Assembly (NCBI RefSeq): GCF_042453785.1
Contig: NC_091670.1
Location: forward strand, 4,345,001 to 4,409,000
Origin: Malus domestica
Lineage: Eukaryota; Streptophyta; Magnoliopsida; Rosales; Rosaceae
Reading direction: 5' to 3'
Length of the DNA stretch: 64,000 bases
The position numbers and the translations under genes were made by a program. Positions 22,430-32,520 of the stretch are shown piece by piece (positions within the stretch are counted from its first letter, which is position 1; every line of letters begins with the position of its first letter). The notes beneath the pieces were generated by a model. It saw only the letters and a list, made by a program, of their open reading frames with translations, did not search any database and was not told where the DNA came from.

Positions 22430-25400
22430 GAAATTATATTAATTTATTTGGATTTAGGTTTTAATTAAATTAGTTACGAAGTTTGAAGTTTAGAAAGTAA
22501 TTATCTAAAATTCGTAGACCTTTCGAGGTCACAATTTATATTTTTGGAGAGATCTCGAAATCACGAACGCATAGGCGAAAGCCGTTTGCGAGTCTGAATT
22601 ATACGGTATAGTTATGGACGTTTGAAGTTGTGAACTATAGATTGTGGGAATTATTAAATTCCCACATGTGGGTTAAAGGTTAAGTTAGTTTTTTTTTTTT
22701 AAAAAAAAGGGGGGGGGGACCAACCAGATTTTTAGAGGGGGAGAAGAACCAATCAGAAAAATGGAAAAAGAAGGGGAAAGGAGAGAGACCCGAAATGGGT
22801 CATTTTGGACCCACGAACCACCATAGTTGACCCGCTCATATCTTCTTCATCCGAGCTCCGTTTTGAGTGATCTTAGTGTCCATGGAAAGCTCTTGACGAG
22901 CCCTACAACCTTGTGGTGTTAGATTTCCCATTTTCTTATCCACTTTTCCAATTCGAGGCAGCAAAGTCCCGTGGGTTTTCCGGTGATTCCGGCAACCATT
23001 TCATTCAAGTGAGGTATGAAACTTCATCTACTCTTCATAATCTCCAAGTTGGTATGCTTGGTTTGTGTTTTCGTATTCGTTTTAGAGTTTGGTGTTTAGA
23101 ACCCTAGAAATCCGGTTTTCCCCGATGAATTTGGATGGTTTCCGGTTAGAATTTGTTGTTGGCCTAGTTGTGAATAATGTTTCCCTTATTGAGATCTTCA
23201 TTCTTGTAAAATTTGAGAATTTTTGAAAAAAGTCAAATTTTTCGATGTGTGGCATTCGATTTATGAAATGTTGTTGGTTGAGTATATTTAGATAGGTCCA
23301 CCACTTGGATATTCTAACAATTGAAGATACTTTAAATTCTTATATTTATATCATTTGTGAATATGGCTTGGTGTTATAAATGTGATTTTATATATTTAGT
23401 CGTAGACATATGTTTATTAACATGATTTGGCTTGTGTACTGATGATGGTTGTGATATATGTGAGTTTAATTATCTTTTTAGTAATGTGAATGATGAGTAT
23501 GATTATTTTTATGACAATGTGTCACATCCCGACCTGGGGCGGATCACTTCCCGGGTCCCGTTCCACCACCGTAGCACGATATTGTCCGCTTTGAGCCCCG
23601 ACCACGCCCTCACGGTTTTGTTTATGGGAATTCACGAGCAACTTCCCAGTGGGTCACCCATCCTGGGAGTGCTCTGGCCTCCTTCTCGCTTAACTTCAAA
23701 GTTCCTACGGAACCTGAAGCCAGTGAGCTCCCAAAAAGCCTCGTTCTAGGTAGGGATGTGAATATACATTTAAGGATCACTCCTCTGGGCGATGTGGGAT
23801 GTTACACAATGTGATCCTAGAATCCTATTAGAAGTATGTTGTAGCACTTATATACTTGAGTGACATATTAGTGATGGCCTTGAGAAGTTGATGGTGTAGA
23901 TGGCTACGTTGTAACTCATAGGGGTTGAGATGTGGATAAGTGGTATGATGTATGTGTGTTGATCTAACTACCCCATGTAGCAAAGGTAAATAGATGATCC
24001 TGCTTGGTATATCCGCGATGGGGGATCATATGAATTCAGGAGTGATCATGCTTGGTATATCCGCAATGGGTGATCACTACCTGCACGAAGATATTATGCC
24101 TATGGTTCTGCTTGGTATATCCGCGATTGAGGACCATACGCATTTTAGAGGGGATGATGATTAGTTGTGCTTGGTACATTTTGATAGGCGATCATAATTT
24201 AATGTGGATTCCGTTGAGTAATGGTCTGGAATCCCTTCTACTCCGCGATTCCGTTGAGTGATGGTCCGGAATCGTATCCTAATTTGGATTCCGTTGAGTG
24301 GTCCAGAATCCCTTTGGTGTCTTTGTTTTCAGCTTCAAAGATGTAGGCTTCGGCCGAACTATGTTGCTCTAACCCTACTTGTCATGGTGTTATATGAGAA
24401 TATGGGTGTGAGATGTTGTGATTGTTTCAGACGAACCATTGGATGTCTGGGTGACTCCTTCGGAGTTTGCGAATGTTTGGTATTAATTTCTTATGAATGA
24501 TTTATATTCAAAGTTTATAAACTGTGATTGACGGTTGGTTTTATCACCATTATCACACACTTTGTATTATTGTCGCTCACCTGAGCTTCACAACTTATCC
24601 AAGTTCTGAATTGCCCAGTGCACCATTTCCATGATGTAGGCACTAATTTTGCATATGACAGGTCTGAGTAGATTATAAGAAATCGCTTGATATTTTGGTT
24701 CCGTTGAGTGGTCCGGAACCCGATGTGGTTGGATTTCGTTGAGTGGTCCGGAATCCTTACTCTTGCACATTCCAAACAGTTAGTCTAGAACCTAGATTCG
24801 AGTGAATGGGAATTATCCATAGACCTTGTGAATATAAATTAGAATTACTATGTTATTACTCATAAACCAAGTAAGGAATTATATAGAGTTCTTTAACTAA
24901 ATACGTGAAATGATATGTTATCGTATTGATTGATTAATGTAGTTAAATGCTAAGATCATGCATCCTTGATTCATGAATGGATTAATTGACGGGATTGTGG
25001 AGTGATGTTGGATATGATGGTTATTATTATGATTATTTTAGTGATCAATGTGGTGTGAGAATAATATTGTGCTTCGTTGGTTATTGGATAAGTTACATGC
25101 TGTGGATGGAGGTATCATGTTGAAATCATATGGATTTATATGATGGATGAAATGGAAACCTTGAATGTCATGTGGGTTTGTTATGCAACCCTAAGTTTAG
25201 TAATTTCATGCTTGTCAAGTTCTATTGATTGATTGAGAAATGTTATGCCTTTCGGCTTAAACGGACTGTGATATATGTCAATTATAGTGGTTGGTGAACT
25301 ACGAATGGCTTGATCCCTATTGAGAGTACGTAGGCAGTTTAACGAGGAGGTTAGATGCAGCCATAAAGTATACGAAAAATTCTATGCAATTCGAGGCATG

Positions 25401-25505
25401 GCATGTGCTTGATACATATCCTGGGGGACGGGTATGTTAGATATGTGGTTATTTGATGACGTCACGTGTCGATCCCGAACGTATGTCGGGATCGGGGCGT
25501 GAAAA
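22430..25505. repeat. LTR-like block in intron 8 of the RPA-like gene
   Basis: Non-coding sequence with degenerate internal repeats: TGCTTGGTATATCCGCGATG occurs three times between 24.0 and 24.13 kb, with a looser fourth copy. The motif CCGTTGAGTGGTCCGGAATC recurs between 24.2 and 24.75 kb. The right side ends with an imperfect palindrome, CGATCCCGAACG...GTCGGGATCG. This style matches long gypsy LTRs. Edges are uncertain and I could not fix a target duplication. It contains a solo Cassandra LTR. Confidence 0.45.
23520..23806 (-). mobile_element. solo Cassandra TRIM LTR, TSD CAATG
   Basis: A 287-bp LTR on the minus strand begins TGTAACATCCCACATCGCCC and ends GGGATGTGACA. It is flanked by CAATG at 23515-23519 and 23807-23811. 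The middle carries the 5S-rRNA-like segment that defines Cassandra: on the minus strand AAGTTAAGCGAGAAGG, then CAGGATGGGTGACCCACTGG. It has no partner LTR, so it is a product of LTR-LTR recombination. Confidence 0.88.
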
Positions 25506-25716
25506 AATTTGAGTAAAGAGATACGAATTATAGTTGGACAACATTTTTTATGTTTTATCCAATTAAATGTGCTCATTAGTCATGGTCATTTAAAACAGTG
25601 AAGCAAAAGAAATTTCAGAAGTTGACTCGAAAGAATTTGATGAAATGCCTATCAAATTGCTGAAAAAAAAATCACCTCCAGCTTCTGCAAAAACAGATAG
25701 TCCCTCTAAAAATTAA

Positions 25717-26331
25717 CTAGGTCAGTATGGTTTCATTTTGCTAAATTCTTTGCTTCAAAACTACTCAGTTGTGAACTTAATCACTGTCTAAATGCCTTGC
25801 ATTATTTCTCTCTGTACAGGATGGTTTCTCAATGTCAACACTGATAATGCTCCTGCTACAAGACGTTTCCTCCTCTGCTACAGTATATTTTGCATCTTTT
25901 CCTACTTTGTATTAAACATTGTCTAATATCTTTGGTGGTTTGTAAATACCACTTTCTGCTCAAAGCTGGACAATATTTTTTACACCTTCGTATACCAGCA
26001 TTTGTTAATTTTTTGTGTACAGAAGCTGGTTTAGTTTTTAGAGCACAAAGAACAGCTAAAGTAGAATATATAGCTCCAATATTTTTTGTATTCCTGTATG
26101 AAAGTATCTACTAATTTTTTGTTTGTAAATATGATCATCCTAATCCAAAAACAGTTATAAGTGATGTGATCCAATCATAAACTATCATGTTTATCCCTAT
26201 CTTCTCACAATTCAAGCTTTTCTCCCACTTTTCCATGTACTTTGTTATTAATGTTGTTATTGCTATGCAAATTCATTTTTCAAGTCTTTAATATAGCATT
26301 TCATTCTACTTTAACGGGTATAAATAACTAG
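25717..26331 (+). other. 3' flank of RPA-like gene and Helitron 3' end
   Basis: AT-rich non-coding DNA. The stretch ends AACGGGTATAAATAACTAG with T following, the likely Helitron terminus. No clear GC-rich hairpin arm is seen within about 30 bp upstream. Confidence 0.5.
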
Positions 26332-26520
26332 TGTACGACTAAAGTGGAAGGATAATTATTTTCCACAAAAAATAAAATAAAATAAAATAAAATAAAAAAT
26401 AAAAAACAAAGGTGGAAAACCAACTTTCTTGGAAGCTTCCTTGTTTCCTTTAACATTTATCCTCACCAAAGTGATTGGGTGCAAGATTTTCGAGAAAGTT
26501 CCCAACTTTCTTCTAAAAAG
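26332..26520. repeat. right half of duplicated TNL upstream region
   Basis: This resumes the alignment with 8840-8930 and 9284-9360: TTTTCCA, TTGGAAGCTTCCTTG, CTCACCAAAG and AAGTTCCCAACTTTCTT in order. The Tourist-like MITE present at 8932 is absent here, so this copy is its empty site. Confidence 0.75.
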
Positions 26521-26739
26521 GATTTCATGTCTCTTTGTTTTGTTAAGAGGAAAATATTTATGTCACCCACCATGAAACTTCTCTCATTCTTTTTTGGACC
26601 ATTCTGCCATACCTGGGAAGGTCGAGAAAGTCTCTAATTTAGTGTAGCCTTGACTCAAGGGCTCACCAAATTTTTTCTCGGTCAGATGCAATTGATAAGG
26701 GTTTTCGATTTTGGTATGAAATCTGTAGCCTACTTAGTA

Positions 26740-27856
26740 TGTTGAGAATGAGTCATACATTGATGGGAAGAGGAATTTTCCGCGAGCTTATAAGCATAAG
26801 TAGTTGGGCTACTTTGTATATAGTCAGGGCCGGTCTAGAGATTTTTGTGGCCCGGGGCGACGCCACAAAATGTGCCCTCATTTTATATAAGAAAATTATT
26901 TGTTTTCATACGTAAGACATCGATAAAATTATACTTAGAAAAACACTCCAAACTTAATAATTTAGAAACACGGAAAAACTAATTTATTTTGTATCGTGAG
27001 AAGGAAACAAAAAAACTCCGGATTTACAAGTAGATAGATATGAGTTTTGTTTTCCATCTAAACTTTTAAAGTGTTTTTGTATGAATCGTGAGGTTTTTTT
27101 TCTTATTTACTAACCTTGTCAATATGGGACTAAAAAAATAATGATATTTTTTTAGTCTTTAATTGATATGTATAAGTAATAAATGGGTACACGTCATATG
27201 ATTTTCAAATTTGGTCCAAAAATTTGGTCAACGCATTACCCTTTATTGAAGATTAGACTTGAATTGGAACAAATGTTTTAAAAATAACAACCCACATAGC
27301 TACTAGCTACTAATTAAAAATAAATTAACAACCAAACAAAAATTCGTAAAAATTGAAAAGTAAATAAGCACACACGGTGTTTTGAACCCAAGACCTCCTC
27401 ATTAATTTCAAACAACAAAACCACTAGTTCTAGTTAAATTTCTTTGTCCTTGAACCAAATTTTATAAATGTATACTCTTATGAAAACATATATAAATATA
27501 TCATCCTAATAATTTTGGTGCCCCCAATTTTTTTGGGCCCTGGACGGTCGCCCTGCCCGCATTGGGCCTGGGTCGGCCCTGTATATAGTCAATTGGTTTT
27601 ATGGTGGAAGCTCAATTTCTTCATGGTACCAGAACAAGTTGTTTCACGTGTGAAGTTAAACGGTAAAACGACCACACACGCTTGATGTCACCCCGTTGTG
27701 TTGTCCACGTGTTAGACTTGAAAATTTATCACATATGAGGGGCATGTTGAGAATGAGTCATACGTTGATGGGAGAAAGAATCTTGCATGAGTTTATAAGT
27801 AGTTAGACTACTCTCCATATAGCTAATTGGTTTTATAGTAGACCTCAATTGATTCA
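26740..27856 (+). mobile_element. TRIM: LTR element with about 115-bp LTRs
   Basis: LTR1 is 26740-27623 (119 bp once its hAT insert is removed) and LTR2 is 27745-27856 (112 bp). Both start TGTTGAGAATGAGTCATAC and end in TTCA. LTR1 is followed at once by TGGTACCAGAACAAG, close to an initiator-Met-tRNA primer site. LTR2 is preceded by ATATGAGGGGCA, a short polypurine tract. Only 121 bp lies between the LTRs, with no coding capacity. No matching target duplication was found, so it is old. Confidence 0.78.
26825..27581. mobile_element. non-autonomous hAT element, TSD TATATAGT
   Basis: A 757-bp element has ends CAGGGCCGG and CGGCCCTG, flanked by TATATAGT at 26817-26824 and 27582-27589. The 8-bp duplication supports hAT. 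The interior is AT-rich with no transposase. It lies inside the left LTR of the TRIM, so it is younger than that TRIM. Confidence 0.92.
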
Positions 27857-28580
27857 GAGACAATTGCAATCCAAACTATTTGATGACATATTGGAAACAT
27901 CTAGAGCATGATTCATGTACCCTTCCTTGTGCAGAAACTAAATAGGATTGACTTGTTCTCAGCACGATTCACTAACACAATGCATAATGATTTACGAGTT
28001 TGTCTGCCTTCCAATATTTATTGGAAAATAACCAAACAACCTTTAGATTACATGACCAAACCAAGAAAGTAAACAAATGGGCTTATTTTTAGTTACACCC
28101 TCGATTTTAATCTCACTTTACTCCATGTAACTCAAAATCGCCACTTTACTCCCTTAGACTCATAGTTCGCTCTACTTAGCCTCTTGCAACTCGATTTTGA
28201 TCATTGTTACCCCTTGAAACTTGACATAAGAAGTTGGTCAACATTGCCTCTAGTCCTCATGACCTAAATTGATGTTTACTACGCCACAAGGCTCTCCACT
28301 AAACCCATTTCATTGTATTTCCTTATTATTGTTATGATGTTGTGAACACGATGTATTCCTTGAGCCTTACTTTACCTTAGGAGTACTTTCGGACCTAGTT
28401 GGACCAACTGAGAGGTAGGAAAACGAAATAGACCCTTTAGTGAGCTTATGCATGAAAACATTGGCACTACACATGTGACGATTTCACTCATGATTAGGTT
28501 GTGACTCTTACCAAGGCTCGTTCATAAACACGATATGTAATATTGGATCCATATCTCTTAATTCAATGTTTGCTTATCAT
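27857..28580. other. intergenic, nothing recognised
   Basis: AT-rich sequence without coding frames of note. The stretch TTACACCCTCGATTTTAATC (about 28091) looks like the edge of an unclassified repeat, but no partner end is found. Confidence 0.5.
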
Positions 28581-28703
28581 AAATGAGAAAATAAAGGAAT
28601 GAAATAACTTTTTGAGTACATTGATATATTTTTACACTAAGAGAAATGAGAGTTCTGTTAAGCCACACAAATTTGGTATTGAATTCGCCAACCACGAGAT
28701 TTG

Positions 28704-30567
28704 TGATAGGAGCATATTTATGCGATTGAGTTAGCTTGTTCTCATGCATTTATGTTGTTATTTCTTAGTTAATTATGTATTTTAAGCTATTTTCGTGTGT
28801 TTGTAGGTTCATAGGCCTTATAAAGCAATAAGATGCATTTTGGAGCAGTTTTGGGCTTGGAATGGATAGCACATGCATGGAGCAAGGTGGATGGACAAAA
28901 TTGAAGACTAAAGAGGCTTGGAATGTGTTAAAAAGAAAGAAGAATTAATGTAAAAATGACAAAGAGCTCAGCAACCAAAGAAGAAACATGAGTCAAGATT
29001 ACCTTATCATCATCCATGTTCCCTCCTTGCACTTAATTGCTACACCATTCCTTGTTCCCTCCATCATTTCAGATTTCATGCATCATTACTTTGAATCATT
29101 TCAACACCACTCCATTTTACCCATGCTTTGCATCATTACTCCACTTTCACCTTTGAATCATTTCAACACCACTCCATTTTACCCATGCTTTGCATCATTA
29201 CTTCACTTTCACCTTTGAATCATTTCAACACCACTCCATTTTACCCATGCTTTGCATCATTACTCCACTTTCACATTTGAATCATTTCAACACTACTCCA
29301 TTTTACCCATGCTTTGCCTTGCACTTCCTCTATAAAAGGAAGTGTGTGTAACATAAATGGAGTTCATATTTTCTTAGATCATTCACTCCCATTTCAATAC
29401 AACCTTCATTCAAACACATCCATTCATCTTCACATCCATTCCTCCATACAAACAAACCTTCAAACACTCACCAACACCTTGTGCCGTAGCAAAGGAAGGA
29501 AAGGAAAGTGCTTGGACGTGCATGCTTTCAACTTGGATCGTTGGAGCGTTTATGTGTTTTCTTTCTTTTGTTTCCAATGTTAAATTCATTTTCTGATTTT
29601 GTTGCAATTATGAGTGGCTAAACCCCCATTTAGTTAGGGGGAAGTTTGAAGCCATGAACATGCTTGAGATATGAATTGATTTCTTCCAATTGTGATTTGA
29701 TAAGTTGTGATTGCAATTCAATTATCTATTTTATTCATAACTGATTCTTGTATGTTTATTAAGGAAGCATACTTAATTTTCATGCATGAATTAGATGCTA
29801 GAATATAAATGAGTTTCACCTAATCGTTACAAGTTTATATTCATGAGTAGTGAAGGTTGTTTATCACAATCGCGTTATAATTGCCTCGTCAACACTTATG
29901 ATTTTCATTGAACGTAATGATCTCTGATTGTATCTCTATTATGCATTCATATAGGGGATTTTTAGAGAATGATTTGGGTTGTCGCATGCATTCATCCAAT
30001 TCAATGAGTAAAGGAAAATATGAGGGTTAATTTGTGCATCACGGTTAATCTGGGGTGTTGAGCATAATAGTTTATTGAAAAGCAATTGGAAATCGATTCA
30101 TGTACAAGTGTGTCATGTGTGAAGAATGGACCTCTAACTAATCCATCCATCATCGTATTCCTCAAATTTGTCTTACAATCTGCCTAGTTTTATAACTTGT
30201 TTGTTTGTTTCAAATTCATCAAAACCAAAATCCCCATTTTACTTTCTTGTTTCAAAGTGTTAAATTTCGGTTTTGTTTGTGTTTTTGAGTGTTTTGATTC
30301 AAACCAAAACACTAAATTCGTCCAAAATTGTATTAGAGTCAAATCTGCCCAGTTTGTGTTTTTTTAGGCAGTTTTGAGTCTTTAGAATCTGTTTTGAGTC
30401 CCTTGAGTCTATTCAAACGTTTTTAACTTTGTTTTTATGTTTTTGAGTAAGTTTAGAGGTTTTAGCAAGCCCTCCTAATCTCCGGTTTAGAACGATCCCT
30501 ACTTGCATTTATACTACAATTTGACAACAAGAGGGTTTAATTTGAGTGCTTAACTTTCATCACATCA
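28704..30567 (+). mobile_element. solo LTR, 1,864 bp, TSD ATTTG
   Basis: It starts TGATAGGAGCATATTTATGCG and ends TCATCACATCA, flanked by ATTTG at 28699-28703 and 30568-30572. A TATA box (CTATAAAAGG, near 29329) gives plus orientation. There is no internal domain and no second LTR. A 62-bp tandem array lies in the U3-like part at 29091-29316. I think this is a long LTR of a gypsy or LARD-type element. Confidence 0.85.
29091..29316 (+). repeat. 62-bp tandem repeat, about 3.6 copies
   Basis: Units start TTGAATCATTTCAACACCAC at 29091, 29153, 29215 and 29277, exactly 62 bp apart and nearly identical. The array lies just upstream of the TATA box of the solo LTR. A short open frame through it is repeat-driven. 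Confidence 0.95.
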
Positions 30568-30632
30568 ATTTGAACCTAAGACTTCTCATTTCCAAGTGAA
30601 GATGAATACCACCAAACCGTAGTACTGAGCGG

Positions 30633-31543
30633 CAAGGAATGAAAGAAGTTGGAAAATATGAAAAGTAAGAAAAGAGAACCGGATCAAATGGCACCTTACT
30701 AATATGCTTCCCGATTTTTAGGTATTTGATAACGAATTTTAAAGAATAATTAATGTTTTTTTCAAATTCCTTACTAATTAGTAAATACAGGCAAAAATTT
30801 ACATAATTACATTTAGCATGTCGTAAATCCCTTCAAAAATAGACAACTACTTCCAAAATCAATTTTGTCACTACTAATATAGTTAGTGACATTTCTCTTC
30901 AATTTAATTCAAACCCTATGATGTAAAGTATTGTTGTATATAAAAAAAAAGAGTTAATTAGATTTAAATGCTCAAAATTTGAATTTCTTTTATTAAACAC
31001 ATTCATCCCTTTTAGAATTTTGATCAAGGCGCTTTGGTACATTAGGTCACATAAGTATTTCTCTTTTTTTTTTAAAACTAAAAATAATAATTGTAATTTT
31101 TAAATTAAAATTTTACATATTGATTTCTAAATTTGTCCTTTTAATTAGTTGAGAGATTTTTTTTTATCCGGCCATTTTTTTATCCAAAAATTGAAAAAAT
31201 AATTGAAATGATGGATGCTTAGATTTTTTTTGTTTCTTTATTATTTAGTATACTTTTTGTTAGATAATTATTTTGTATACATTTGAATTTGTAATGGTAT
31301 GTTTATTGTTGGTTATCATATATTGGTTTTGTATTGATTGGTACGTTTATTTTTAATTTTGGGTTGTACATATCGTTGATTGGTATGTTTTGTTTTAACT
31401 TTTGGAACAATTTGTTTTAGCTTTCGGTACGTTTAGTTTTTGCTTCCGTTACATTTAGTTTTGTTCTTGTTGATTGATAGGTTTTTTTCACTATTTTGTT
31501 ACAATTGTTTTTGTATACATTATGGATTGTCCCATTTAGTATC
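30633..31543. other. AT-rich intergenic stretch
   Basis: No gene or bounded element seen. Loose repetition of GGTACGTTTA/TTTTG words at 31.28-31.45 kb continues beyond the Cassandra element at 32.09-32.2 kb, so that element landed in this simple-sequence tract. Confidence 0.5.
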
Positions 31544-31548
31544 ATATG

Positions 31549-32073
31549 TGTCACATCCCGGTCCGGGGCGGATCACTTCTCGAGCTCGCTCCACTACCGT
31601 AGCACGATATTGTCATTTTTGGGCTTACCATTCCCTCACGGTTTTGTTTTTGGGAACTCACGAGCAACTTCCCAGTGGGTCACCCATCCTGAGAGCGCTT
31701 TGGCCTCCTTCTCACTTAACTTCAGAGTTCCGATGGAACCCGAAGCCAGTGAGCTCCCAAAAAGCCTCGTGCTAGGTAGGATGATAATATACATTTAAGG
31801 ATCACTCCCCCAGGCGATGTGAGATGTTACAATCCACCCCCCTTAGGGACCCGATGTTCGCGTCGGCACACTTCCGACCAGGGATTGGCTCTGATACCAT
31901 TTGTCACATCTCGGCCCGGATCCACCACATCCCAGGCCCGCTCTACCACCCTAACACGATATTGTCCACTTTGGGCTTACCATTCCTTCACGGTTTTGTT
32001 TTTGAGAACTCACGAGCAACTTCCTAGTAGGTCACCCATCTTGGGAGTGCTCTGGGCGATGTGGGATGTTACA
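31549..32073 (-). mobile_element. Cassandra TRIM, complete with one shortened LTR, TSD ATATG
   Basis: Two LTRs (31549-31831, 283 bp; 31902-32073, 172 bp) flank a 70-bp interior. On the minus strand the interior starts with the Met-tRNA primer site (TGGTATCAGAGCC, complement at 31887-31899). TSD ATATG lies at 31544-31548 and 32074-32078. The first LTR has the 5S-like segment (minus strand AAGTTAAGTGAGAAGG, GGATGGGTGACCCACTGG). The other LTR has lost about 110 bp between two GGG-containing words, removing half of that segment. No coding capacity. Confidence 0.9.
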
Positions 32074-32366
32074 ATATGGGTACGATTAATATTATATATA
32101 TTGTTGATTGGTACATTTACTTTTGTTCTTCAATGTTGTTTACTAGTATGTTTATTTCCGGTTTTAGTTGGTTTGTTTTCATACATATAATTTTTACTGG
32201 TACGTTTGTATTATTCTCGATGTTATTTTCTTACATGAATTACTACTAAAATTTGCATATGGATTACTACAAATATCTTAAATGGTATTTTATTTCTTCA
32301 TTGAAAGGAAAAAAAATAAAAATAAAAAGGCAGGGTATTTTATTCCTTAATAAATTGTATATAATC

Positions 32367-32520
32367 ATTTTTTTTGGGAGTTTTAACAAAACACTCCCGG
32401 TACTGTTCACTTTTAATGAAAAACCACATTTTTACCTTTAACTGTCACTATTCACTATACCTTTAAAAAATGCTTTTCGTTAAAAGGGAAGTTTTTTTGG
32501 ACTTTTCGTTAGTTTTTTTT
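32367..32520. repeat. unclassified short repeat
   Basis: The sequence GGGAGTTTTAACAAAACACTCCC opens a 150-bp block with CGGTACTGTTCACTTTTAATG and ends in TTTTCGTTAG. It resembles a common interspersed repeat of apple-like genomes, from memory. No clean terminal repeat or target duplication is visible. Confidence 0.4.

Larger units (their letters stand above)
18631..25716 (+). pseudogene. RPA70-like (replication protein A-type) gene, nine exons, Helitron cargo
   Basis: Proposed exons: 18631-18782, 19021-19294, 19443-19539, 19645-19769, 20992-21073, 21163-21295, about 21416-21579, 21797-22210 and 25599-25716, about 520 codons. It begins METVKVTHFAELRPY (OB-fold A). Exon 7 has a zinc-finger-like ACLSC...LICQKH; exon 8 (YKVNLILEDITNEISAL) is the C-terminal OB fold. 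RPA-like proteins bind single-stranded DNA, and plant Helitrons often encode one. Exon 1 has a frameshift near 18,745: the QCILVDEM frame follows a stop at 18751-18753. Exon 7 lacks an obvious AG acceptor. Otherwise the frame is open. Intron 4 holds a Mutator-like element; intron 8 holds LTR-like DNA and a solo Cassandra LTR. It could also be a host RPA paralogue. Confidence 0.72.
12356..26331 (+). mobile_element. putative Helitron (or nested Helitrons), about 14 kb
   Basis: This is sequence missing from the paralogous site at about 8.82-8.84 kb. The right edge reads ...ATAACTAG followed by host T, matching the Helitron CTRR-T rule. The left edge (TATACCAAAACCC) is only approximate and lacks a clean TC start. 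No target duplication is seen, as expected for rolling-circle insertion. Contents fit a plant Helitron: an RPA-like single-strand DNA-binding gene (18631-25716) and a captured SR-protein exon. No Rep/helicase frame is present, so it would be non-autonomous. The GC-rich 3' hairpin is weak or absent. About 5 kb is later insertions. Confidence 0.6.
28600..30632 (-). repeat. SINE-like repeat copy 3, split by a solo LTR
   Basis: The halves 28600-28703 and 30568-30632 together match the layout of the SINE-like copies at 11.6-11.9 kb, with the TACACTAAG side on the left and the AGTACTGAGCGG end on the right. The solo LTR at 28704-30567 interrupts it. Confidence 0.55.

Noticed and set aside
23432..23749. 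105-codon frame with a proline/serine-rich product
   Set aside because: It lies in the Cassandra LTR; similar frames recur at 31440-31798 because the LTR is repeated.
28988..29583. Short plus-strand frames in the solo LTR
   Set aside because: They are produced by the 62-bp tandem repeat and LTR leader, not by a gene.
31549..32073. Possible 5S rRNA gene
   Set aside because: Only part of a 5S-like sequence is present, within an LTR bounded by TG/CA ends and a target duplication.
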